Of a stretch of DNA of 64,000 bases, positions 34,879-44,000 are shown piece by piece. A program made the position numbers and the translations under genes. The notes under the pieces are model-generated. The model worked only from the letters and a program-made list of their open reading frames with translations. It searched no databases and had not been told where the DNA came from. The stretch's first letter is position 1; each line of letters begins with the position of its first letter. This DNA comes from Nocardioides dokdonensis FR1436 (GTDB taxonomy: Bacteria > Actinomycetota > Actinomycetes > Propionibacteriales > Nocardioidaceae): positions 2,852,001-2,916,000 of the forward strand of contig NZ_CP015079.1 in NCBI RefSeq assembly GCF_001653335.1, in the 5' to 3' direction.

Positions 34879-36267
34879 ATGACCGCGCCCGCGTTTCGAT
34901 TCATCGACCTTTTTGCTGGCGTGGGGGGCTTCCATGCGGCGTTGTCGGCACTGGGCGGCGAGTGCGTCTACGCCGTCGAGGTCGACAAGAAGGCCGCCGC
35001 CGTTTATGAGCGCAACTGGGGACGCGACCCACTCGGGGACGTCACGAAGGACGCCAACGACGAGGTCATGAACGTTCCGGCCCACGAGGTGCTAGCGGCC
35101 GGGTTCCCGTGCCAGCCTTTCTCGAAGTCAGGGGCGCAGCGGGGAATGGACGAAACCCGCGGAACTCTTTACTGGAACATCCTCCGAATCATCCAGGAGC
35201 GCCGTCCGAAGGTCGTCCTCCTCGAGAACGTGCGCAACCTCGCGGGGCCGCGTCACGTGCACGAGTGGCAGGTCATCATTGAGACGCTGCGGGACGAGGG
35301 CTACCGAGTTTCTGAGGTTCCGGCCGTGTTCTCGCCGCACCTGCTGCCACCGGAGCGGGGCGGTCGTCCACAGGTACGCGAGCGCGTGTTCATCACGGCT
35401 ACCTACGACCCCGACGGCCTCACAGATGGCCTCGACGTCGAACCCCCGATCATCACCGGACAGCCGGTCGACGGCTGGGAGCCAGGCACCTGGCATCTTG
35501 AGGACCTGCTCGACGACAGCCACAACATCCCGGGCTGCGACCTGACCGACTCTGAGCGTCATTGGATCGACGCGTGGGATGAGTTCGTCCAGACGTGGTT
35601 CGAGCGAACTGCTGGGCGACGCCCGCCCGGGATGCCGATATGGGCAGACGCGTGGAGCGACGTGTGGACTACGGAGTCGGCCATGCGTCGCGCGTTCGGG
35701 CCGAATCCTGACTACCGGCACCTGATGGAAGCAGATCCCTCGCTCCCGCAGTGGAAGGCCAGTCACCTCGCGAAGAACTACGCGCTCTTCATCGAACACG
35801 AGGACTGGATCAAGCCGTGGACTCGCAAGTGGGGGATCTACACGGACAAGTTCCCGGCGTCGCGGCGCAAGCTCGAATGGCAGGCGCAAGACACTCCTCG
35901 TTTGTGGGAGACCGTGATGCAGTTACGTCCGTCAGGCATTCGAGCCAAGCGCTCTACCTACTTGCCGGCCCTCGTCGCGATCACCCAGACCTCCATCGTC
36001 GGTCCTCGTGAGCGACGAATCTCGCCGAGAGAAACTGCGCGCATGCAGGGCCTCCCTGGCTGGTTCGATTTCGGAGCCCAGTCACCTGCTGCCAGTTACA
36101 AGCAGATGGGCAACGGCGTGAACGTGGGTGCCGTTTGGCACGTCCTTCGCGAGCACGTCCTTCGCGATGAAGATCTGCTCAAGCGATCCGCGCCTGGTCG
36201 TCGGATCCTCGACGCGGTCGTCACAGCACCGTTGTCGCCTGACGCGGTCCTGTCTGCTCGTCACTGA
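34879..36267 (+). CDS. dcm: DNA (cytosine-5) methyltransferase, Dcm type
   Basis: The 462-aa enzyme starts at ATG 34879; GTG 34873 is an alternative. Motifs in order: I FIDLFAGVGGF (about 6-16), IV FPCQPFSKSGAQ with the catalytic Cys (about 78), VI LLENVRNL (about 115), VIII QVRERVFITA (about 164), IX RETARMQGLPGWF (about 383) and X KQMGNGVNVGAVW (about 410). The region between 175 and 380, longer than in the simplest enzymes, would hold the target-recognition domain. It pairs with Vsr upstream and a tail-to-tail nuclease gene 13 bases downstream, so it probably protects a restriction site. The recognition sequence cannot be read. Confidence 0.95.
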   Translation: MTAPAFRFIDLFAGVGGFHAALSALGGECVYAVEVDKKAAAVYERNWGRDPLGDVTKDANDEVMNVPAHEVLAAGFPCQPFSKSGAQRGMDETRGTLYWNILRIIQERRPKVVLLENVRNLAGPRHVHEWQVIIETLRDEGYRVSEVPAVFSPHLLPPERGGRPQVRERVFITATYDPDGLTDGLDVEPPIITGQPVDGWEPGTWHLEDLLDDSHNIPGCDLTDSERHWIDAWDEFVQTWFERTAGRRPPGMPIWADAWSDVWTTESAMRRAFGPNPDYRHLMEADPSLPQWKASHLAKNYALFIEHEDWIKPWTRKWGIYTDKFPASRRKLEWQAQDTPRLWETVMQLRPSGIRAKRSTYLPALVAITQTSIVGPRERRISPRETARMQGLPGWFDFGAQSPAASYKQMGNGVNVGAVWHVLREHVLRDEDLLKRSAPGRRILDAVVTAPLSPDAVLSARH

Positions 36268-36280
36268 GCGAGCACAGCCG

Positions 36281-37831
36281 TCAGGTAGCCGACTTGCCCT
36301 TCGGCCACATGTAGGACGCGACTCGGATTCCGTGACTCGCCTTGGCCGTGTTCATCTCGAACTTCGGCGGGCGAGGCGCACCGACGCCACCCTTGACCCT
36401 TGGTGCCTGCCGACCCTGGGGTCTAGGCGTCAGCTGTCCCGACAGGATGGCGGCTCCGAGCGCGTGGTGATCGGGTACCCAGTATGCATCCACGTGTAGT
36501 GGATTGAACGCGGACTTCCGAACCCTGCTGGTGCCGGAGTTGGACGGGGCCGAGGCCTTCCCGGAGAGCTTCAACTTCCACGCGTCGTGCCAGGCCTTGA
36601 AGTCGCCAGTGTCGTCCATGACGGCTTCGCCGCTCACGACGAGGAACCCGAGGCCCTGTTCGTCAACGCAGTCTCGGACGGCGCGCTCGTCATTGAGCAG
36701 CATGACGTCGCTCGCGCCCCGGGTGACCGGCCCGATGGTCTGAATCGACGTGTGAACCTTGATGTCCCACACCCACGAGAGCCCATAGTCGAAGACCGTC
36801 GAGCCGTAGGACCGCCTAGGGCCGGGCACCTTGGGCGTAAAGGAGGCGTTGAGGATCGCCCTGGCTCGCTCCTCACCGTAGAAGCCCTGCCATTCCAGAT
36901 CGTTCGAGCCGCGAAGATCGTTTTCGGCCAGCCAGCGCACAGCCTGCTTGGCATCCCAGTGAACGGGGAGTGAAGCCAACAGGGCGGCCGCCAGCGCGTC
37001 GCCCTCAGCCTCAGGCGTGGTCAAGGCGTCAGTAATGACCTCACCCAGACGGCCAAGGTGCCGCTCGGCTCCAGCGATGATCGCGTTCAGCCCGGTGAGC
37101 TTGATCGTCTGGCCGGTGGCAGTGAAGTCTCTAGACCAAGGCGCGTTCAGGACCTCGGCGAGCGTCGACCCGAGCCGGTGCTTACTGCTGGTGTCGATGC
37201 GCTCATCGTTTGGGAACAGATTCGTGGCGAGGTTGAGCAGGGCGCTCTTGTGCTCCTTGGAGCCGGGGCCAAGCCATTCGCGCGGCGCCCCCGTCAGGGC
37301 GGCGAGGCGCGTCACGGCCTCAATCTTCGAGCGAGCCGGGTTGAACGTTGCCCACTCGGCACCGCTGAGACCAAGCGCAGAACGAGCAGCGACGCGCGTG
37401 AGCGAGCCTGCTGCGTAGGCACATGAGGCCGCGTCGAGGAGCGCGTTCAAGCCGTCGAGATTGACGCTCGTCTTGACGACATAGTTCGACTCCCAGACAA
37501 CGTCCAGGCGCTGTGCCGCACGCTCCGCTGTCATCGCGCTCGTCCACGACGGGTCCTCTTCCACGCCGAGTGCTTCGGCGAGCACGGCGAGCGCGCCACG
37601 CACACCTCTAGATCCGCCTGGTGAGCCGTTAGCTGGAGCACCGCCCGTGAGTGCGTACACGCGGGCTGTTGCCTCCTCGTACGAATCGGCGGGCAAGAAG
37701 AACGGTTGATCGGGTCCATGCACGCACTGGACCGTATCGGCTTGCACTTCGGTCCGCAGTCCTCCGGGAACTGCCGGGGCGTGGTCTGCAAATGGTGCGG
37801 CGTACGACAGGGGGTCTTGAGGTGTGCCCAT
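36281..37831 (-). CDS. Probable type II restriction endonuclease, PD-(D/E)XK fold, unknown specificity
   Basis: ATG 37831 is favoured (516 aa, MGTPQDPLSYAAPF); the longest frame, from 37936, would overlap the divergent gene on the other strand. About residue 340-360 reads SYGSTVFDYGLSWVWDIKVH, a plausible PD-(D/E)XK core (Asp348, Asp356-x-Lys358 in this numbering), and a helical N-terminal half precedes it. The stop lies 13 bases from the methyltransferase stop, tail to tail, as in several R-M systems. I do not recognise a close family, so restriction activity is inferred from the motif and position. Confidence 0.68.
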   Translation of the reverse strand: MGTPQDPLSYAAPFADHAPAVPGGLRTEVQADTVQCVHGPDQPFFLPADSYEEATARVYALTGGAPANGSPGGSRGVRGALAVLAEALGVEEDPSWTSAMTAERAAQRLDVVWESNYVVKTSVNLDGLNALLDAASCAYAAGSLTRVAARSALGLSGAEWATFNPARSKIEAVTRLAALTGAPREWLGPGSKEHKSALLNLATNLFPNDERIDTSSKHRLGSTLAEVLNAPWSRDFTATGQTIKLTGLNAIIAGAERHLGRLGEVITDALTTPEAEGDALAAALLASLPVHWDAKQAVRWLAENDLRGSNDLEWQGFYGEERARAILNASFTPKVPGPRRSYGSTVFDYGLSWVWDIKVHTSIQTIGPVTRGASDVMLLNDERAVRDCVDEQGLGFLVVSGEAVMDDTGDFKAWHDAWKLKLSGKASAPSNSGTSRVRKSAFNPLHVDAYWVPDHHALGAAILSGQLTPRPQGRQAPRVKGGVGAPRPPKFEMNTAKASHGIRVASYMWPKGKSAT

Positions 37832-38018
37832 GCGAGATCGACTGGGGATCGCCGATCTGTCCCGCCGTTGACCGAGTCGAATCAACCCCGGATGAGGCCG
37901 TCTCGTTCCATCAGTCCGACTAGAGATGCCGGTCATCTACACGAAACCCATACGAGTGTCGGGGGTCACAGATACGGTCACCGCTTGTCACTGCTTATCA
38001 AGCTGGGGGAGTCGCACG

Positions 38019-41000
38019 TTGAACGCTTGGGCCGAGTACGAGACGTGGGACCGGGCCTTGGCACGTCATCTCTTCACCGACGATTCCGCGGGCCTGCCGG
38101 TGTACCTCGAGGTCACTCCCGAGATCTTTTCGGCCATCGCAGATGAGCTGGGAGTCGAGGGCGACCCCGCCGATCATCTGGCGAAGGTCGTCCGAAAAAC
38201 CCTTTACCTGGATGATCGTCACGGGTTCGACGCACACCGCGAGCGATTCCAAATGTGGCGGCGACACAAACTCGGATCCGCAAATACTCTCACCAAACGG
38301 ACTTCGACTGTCCTCGAGCCACCTCCTGTGGTTGCGTTGCTCGCTGTGCTGGTCATGGCAGCGGAGCGGATGGGCAAGGACACCAGCCAGGCCGCGCACG
38401 CCTACTACCCGCGGCTTGCCGAGGTACTGGGGCTGAACGAGGCCGAAGGCACCCGTCTCCACCAGGCGTTTCCGATCACCGAGGTGTTTTGGCGCGGTCT
38501 CAATGACTATCTGGTCGCCCACGAGGGCCGGCTCGGTCTCCCCACCGCCGACGCGCTGTCCTTCCGCTATGTAGGAATCCCGCAATCGCAAGCCCTGGTG
38601 CGTGCCTCCGACCGGGTCAGGCTGCCCGCGTTCTTCACTCGGTTCGGCCTCGCCCCGGGATCGGAGGTCATCCCGGCCGACCTTGAGCGGCTCATGGACG
38701 CCTGGATCTCCGGCAACCCGTGCCCAGTCAGCAACAACCTGAAGAACCTATGGGGGCGTGGCGCCGCCCGCGAGCGGGTCGCCGGCGTCGCGGCGGTGGA
38801 GCTCAGTCTCTGGGACGGGGCTTTCCGAGATTCGTCCGAGCAGGTCGTTGGCGCCTCCGGGCAGGTGAGTCTGTGCGCGAACCTGCGGCAGACGTTCGGT
38901 GGCCGCAGTATCGAGCTGTCCTTCGTGGCTCGACTCCCGAGGCCGACCGAGGCAAGTGAGCTCATGGTGAACTCCGCCGCGGAGAAGCCGGTAGTGGGGG
39001 TCATTCCCGCCGCCGGCGGGCGCGTCCGCCCCATCCCGGGCAGCCGATTCGACGCCGAGTCGCTGGTCGGCGCGCTCTTGGGACTGCAGGAACCTGTCTC
39101 GGGGGAGACAGTCACCCGACGGCCTCGGCGGGTGGTGCCGCTGCGCCGGGACGAGTTGGTCGGCGCCCTGGTGGAGACGGACCGGCTGCAGCTCGCGGAC
39201 GACGTCGCGATCCTGGTCAAGGACGACGAGAGACTGCTCAAGGACGTCCTGCGGATCATCGATCAGTGCGGGAAGCGCGGCGGCGTGTTCAGAAGCACCG
39301 AGTCCAGTGGCGCCGAGGTGCTCACGGGTCTTCCTGCTGGCTGGGTGCTGATCGAGAACGTTCAGCTCTACGCCGTCCCCCAGGACGTCAAGCACGTTGA
39401 CCTGCACGCGCTGGTCCCGCTCACCACGGCCCAGCTGAACCTCGCCGGGGGCATGAAGATGCCGGGCCGAATCAGGAAGTTCTCGAGCCTGCAGCCGCCG
39501 GAGATCCGAGCCGCGGTAGCGGAGGCGGAGAACATTACGGTGACCATCACCTCCCTCGGAGACGAGGTTGAAGAGCTGCACCGATGGACCGAGTCCGCGA
39601 ACGCGATAGTGATCCCGCTGGACGGACTTGGCCTCGGCGACGGTGACTACGAGGTCACCCTGCAGGTCGATGACGAGGTCCTCTCGCGCCCGATGCTGCG
39701 GCTCCGCTCGGCGGACACGCCGGACGCGGTCACCTGGGAGACCGCCACCCCGCTCAACTACGAACTCGACTCTGGTGCGACTGCGGTGGTTTCTGCGGTC
39801 GCCTCGGCGGGCACCTCGACGCTCTTCATAGACGGGGTAAACACCGTAGGACAGCGCGACCAGCCCGTTCCCGACCGCCCGATCATTGACGGCATCGGAT
39901 GGGAAGCGAAGAAGGTTTCCTCGAAGGTTGTTCAGCCCGTCGTCGTCCTCGGCACCGCCGACCCGAACTCGTGCATGGTGACCGGCAAGCACTACATCCA
40001 GCTGCCGACCTGGCACGGCGGCAAGGCGACGTCGAAGACCATCCAGGGCGTCTGCCGCGACTGCGGCGTCGTGAAGACCTCGCCGGCGCGACCGCGCTGG
40101 AAGAAGCTCGAAGCGCAGACCGAAGCAACGGTCGAGCTGCACCTGGCTCAGTACTCGGCGCCCAGGGAGCTGCAGGCGCAGTGGGACACGTGCCTCGACA
40201 CGGTCGTGCACGTCGGCGGCGGCCTGATCAGCGCTTTGGACCGGATCGCGTCCCACGCCGACGGCACCAGCTTGTTCGCGGACGAGTTTGTGCGCGCCCT
40301 CGAGCTCGCCGGACACATCGACGTCCGGAGGGACGACGCGATGGCGCCGCAAGAATGGGAGGCCAACCCTGCCTATCTCGCCGAGACCGTCAACAACGGG
40401 TTCCTGCTCGCCGGCGTGTGGTCCCGCTCTCTGCGCGATCTGCTCGCCGAGAAGGTCGAGGGGCACGGCGGGCAGCTTGTTCGCGAGGGGAGTGAGGGGG
40501 GCGGTCTGTCCGCTTGGTTCGCCCGCGGCCTCTCGGGAGACGACCTGGAGGACGCCATGGACGCCATCGGACATCGGCACGCCGTCGTTCGCGACGCGCC
40601 GCGCAGGATGTTGGCGGCTCTGCCGCCGCTAAGCGAGCTCGAGGCGGCCATGGCGGTGGTCCCGATTCCGCATCACAGCAAGGCCACCCTTTTTAGTCTC
40701 CGCGACGCCTCCTGGCAGACCGTTCCTGGAGTCGGCATCTCAGGCGCATACCGGGTCGAGCAGTCCTTCCGCCGGCTAAGCATCTGGGTCGACCAGCAGG
40801 GTGCTGTCGACCGGACCGCGCGCATCGGCAGCGTTCAGCTCGTAAAGCACCTTGCCGGCCGGGCAGGAGGTCGTCCGCTTGTCGGGTACGCCCCGTCTAG
40901 CCAGGCCTTGGTGGTGCCCATCGGCGCCGACCTGCCCGGCCTCTACGGCCGGGTAGCGGCGTTGTGCTCTGGTCGCTTGCCTAGCGTGTCGACCCGCTCC

Positions 41001-41069
41001 AGGTCGATCGCATACCTCGAAGTGCCCCGTGATATCGCGAACGGCCTCAACTCTCTCCTGGCTGGGTGA
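38019..41069 (+). CDS. Large Druantia-associated-like protein of unknown function (1016 aa)
   Basis: The start is placed at TTG 38019 because GGGGGAG lies eight bases upstream; an upstream ATG at 37926 would collide with the divergent nuclease gene. The product has 1016 aa. N-terminal motifs: AEYETWDRALARHLF and LPVYLEVTPEIF. A cysteine/histidine patch at about 650-685 (SCMVTGKHYIQLPTW, GVCRDCGVVKTSP) looks like a small zinc site. No ATPase, nuclease or methylase motif was found. It overlaps the next gene as GTGA and is thus coupled to the DruE-like helicase, as druH (type III) or druF/druG (type II) accompany druE. Whether it is DruH, DruF or a new partner needs profile comparison. Confidence 0.6.
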   Translation: MNAWAEYETWDRALARHLFTDDSAGLPVYLEVTPEIFSAIADELGVEGDPADHLAKVVRKTLYLDDRHGFDAHRERFQMWRRHKLGSANTLTKRTSTVLEPPPVVALLAVLVMAAERMGKDTSQAAHAYYPRLAEVLGLNEAEGTRLHQAFPITEVFWRGLNDYLVAHEGRLGLPTADALSFRYVGIPQSQALVRASDRVRLPAFFTRFGLAPGSEVIPADLERLMDAWISGNPCPVSNNLKNLWGRGAARERVAGVAAVELSLWDGAFRDSSEQVVGASGQVSLCANLRQTFGGRSIELSFVARLPRPTEASELMVNSAAEKPVVGVIPAAGGRVRPIPGSRFDAESLVGALLGLQEPVSGETVTRRPRRVVPLRRDELVGALVETDRLQLADDVAILVKDDERLLKDVLRIIDQCGKRGGVFRSTESSGAEVLTGLPAGWVLIENVQLYAVPQDVKHVDLHALVPLTTAQLNLAGGMKMPGRIRKFSSLQPPEIRAAVAEAENITVTITSLGDEVEELHRWTESANAIVIPLDGLGLGDGDYEVTLQVDDEVLSRPMLRLRSADTPDAVTWETATPLNYELDSGATAVVSAVASAGTSTLFIDGVNTVGQRDQPVPDRPIIDGIGWEAKKVSSKVVQPVVVLGTADPNSCMVTGKHYIQLPTWHGGKATSKTIQGVCRDCGVVKTSPARPRWKKLEAQTEATVELHLAQYSAPRELQAQWDTCLDTVVHVGGGLISALDRIASHADGTSLFADEFVRALELAGHIDVRRDDAMAPQEWEANPAYLAETVNNGFLLAGVWSRSLRDLLAEKVEGHGGQLVREGSEGGGLSAWFARGLSGDDLEDAMDAIGHRHAVVRDAPRRMLAALPPLSELEAAMAVVPIPHHSKATLFSLRDASWQTVPGVGISGAYRVEQSFRRLSIWVDQQGAVDRTARIGSVQLVKHLAGRAGGRPLVGYAPSSQALVVPIGADLPGLYGRVAALCSGRLPSVSTRSRSIAYLEVPRDIANGLNSLLAG

Positions 41070-44000
41070 CGACACCGATGAAGACGACGCCCCTGATGCT
41101 GCGCGACGACCTGGCCGCGGCCTACCTTCGCTACATCGACACCCAGTACTGGTTGCGGAACTCCGGGCTGTCTGACGAACGGCGTGCCCTATTGCGGGCG
41201 GACGGGAACCTGCGAAGCGAGTGCCTGCTGGAGCCGGTGCTGCCCTACGACGCGACCGTTGACCTGCTGGCGACGACCGCCGCTGCCGGGATCTCGGCCG
41301 AGTCGGCCGAGATCGTCGGCCGCGCACTCTTCGGTGACTTCACCGACCCGGGCCAGCCAGTCAAGCTGCGTGCCCACCAGGCCGAGGCTGTGACCAGCCA
41401 CTTCCGCAGTGGCAGCCAAGCGGGACGCAACGTCGTCGTCACCTCTGGGACCGGATCTGGCAAGACCGAGAGCTTCTTGCTTCCGATGCTCCTCCGGCTT
41501 GTAGAAGAAGCCAGGACCTGGTCCCTACAGCCCCCGCCCGACCTGTGGTGGAGAGACAAGCCGCACCCGCGTCGATGGCGTCCGATCCGCAAGGCGGAGA
41601 CCCGGATCCCGGCGGTCCGCTCGATGATCTTGTATCCGACCAACGCGCTCGTCGAGGACCAGGTAACCAGGCTCCGCCGGGCGGCCCGCCGGATCGGCAC
41701 GGCGATACCGGGTCAGCCGATCTGGTTTGGCCGCTACACCGGCGTCACCCTCGGAACCTCCCGGCGCCCTGCAGATGGACGCGGCCACGGCTTCGCTGAA
41801 CTGGTGGCGAACCTCGAGGAGCAGACATCCGAATTCGGGCGCTTGGTCGAGGCGAACGTAGGCGAGGGTGACCTCGCGCAGTTCCCGGACCCGAGGGCGC
41901 ACGAGCTGCTGGTCCGCTGGGACATGGTGGAGACGCCGCCGGACATCCTGGTCACCAACTACTCGATGCTGAACGCGATGCTGATGCGGGCGTTCGAGAA
42001 CCCGCTGTTCAGCCAGACCCGGGCGTGGCTGGATGCATCGCCCGACCACGTCTTCACTCTCGTCGTCGACGAGCTCCACCTCTACCGCGGGACCCAGGGT
42101 AGCGAGGTGGCGATGGTTGTACGCAACCTGCTCAGCCGGCTGGGGCTGTCCCCGGATTCACCGCAGCTGCGGTGCATTGCCACCAGCGCCTCGCTGTCCG
42201 CTGGAAGTGGGGGACTGAACTACCTCGAGCAGTTCTTCGGCCTGGACAGCTCGTCCTTCCATGTCACGGCTGGGGTTCCGCGGGCGCTTCCGCAGCTCTC
42301 GGGACTCGATCGGGACGCTCTACTCGCCGGGGCCACCCCCTCTGCGGGCGTCGTCTCGCAGCAGATCGCCGCGGCCTGCGTGGACCCCGAATCGGGCCGC
42401 GCCAGAGCCACCGAGTCCTCGCTGATTGCGGAGCGTCTGTTCGGGGCACCCGACGACGAACTGAAGGGGCTGGCCGCCGCGCTCACCACGCTAGCGGACG
42501 CCTCGGACCTCGCCGGCACCATCCCTTTGAGGGCGCACCAGTTCGTCCGCACTATGCGCGGGATGTGGGCATGCTGCAACCCGCAGTGCTCGGGGGTCCC
42601 GGAAGCGGCCCGGGAGGGCCGCGGGGTCGGCATGCTCTACGGGATCCCGACCCTGAGCTGTACGGACTGCGGCTCCCGGGTCCTCGAGCTGCTCTACTGC
42701 TTCTCCTGCGGGGACGCCAGTCTCGGCGGCCACGTCGTGGATCGCACGTCGGTGGACAATGGCGAGCCGGACGGCGCAGCCATCGCCTCGGCGAACGTTG
42801 GCGAGGTCGCCTCGGACGTCGCCCCTCTATTCAAGCGCTCCCACGAAGACTTTGTCTGGTTCTGGCCGGGACAGAAGCCCGTCCAGGCCGACCTCAAGTG
42901 GGACAAGGTGATACCAGGCAGCAAGAAGGTAGCGTCGTTTGCCTTCGCACCCGCGAGCTTGGACCATGGCACCGGGCTAGTCACAGACGCTGGGAACACC
43001 CTCGACGGCTGGATCATGAAGGTCGTCGCCGACCTCGGTGAGCGGCAGCGGATCCCGGCGGTCCCGGACCGGTGCCCGCGGTGCGACTCGCGCGGGTTCA
43101 ACCCGGGGGAGAAGTTCTTCGCTGGGACGGTGCGCAGCCCGATCCGCGCGCACACCTCAGGCGCTGCCCAGTCCACGCAGCTGTACTTATCGCAGCTTGT
43201 ACGGAGCCTCGGCGACAACGCCAAGGACTCGCGAACGATCGTCTTCACCGACAGCCGGGACGACGCCGCCCGCACAGCCGCGGGGATCGGACTGAACCAC
43301 TACCGCGACGTGATTCGGCAGATGACCCAGCAAGTGCTCACGGCCGAACGTCCCTCCCTGCGCGGGATCGTCGACCGCGGGGTCGCGCTAGAGACGCTGA
43401 CACCCGCCGAGCAGGGGGTGTTCACCTCGTTCAAGGAGGCCCACCCGGAGGCCCTTGAACTGCTCAAGAAGCAGGCCTACGTTCCGCTCAACGACACCGA
43501 GAAGCTCACGGTCGAAGCATCGTTCGTCGCCGACGACGAGGTCCGGGTCGGCTGGCCAGAACTGCGGTACGGGATCTGTGACCGGCTGGTCCGACTTGGG
43601 ATCCCGCCCGGTGGCACCGGACCTTCGGCGGCTGTCAACCAGGACGGGAGCCCGTGGTGGAAGGCGTTCGCGCCGCCCGAGCCTGACCTGTGGGTGCCGC
43701 TGCCGCTGAACGGCCCACGGGAGACGCAGGCTGCGATGCAGACTGAGAAGTTGGTGCAAGCGCTTGCCGGCGGACTCTTCGGGCGGGCAGGGCGGGACCT
43801 GGAGTCGGTGGGCATCGCCTACTTCGCGGCGCCAGCGGCATCGTCTGGAGTCGTCCACGATCCCATCGTTAGGGGTCAGGTCCTGGCGGTCGTGATCCGG
43901 ATCCTCGGGATCCGCAACCGGTGGGCGGGCACCGATGCCAAGCCGTCCACCAACGTGCCGCGCAGCGTGGCCGGCTACCTCAAGAGGGTTGCCGAGGTAC

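Noticed and set aside
37832..37936. Longer N-terminus of the island nuclease
   Set aside because: It would overlap the divergent gene region, and the extra residues look like translated promoter sequence.
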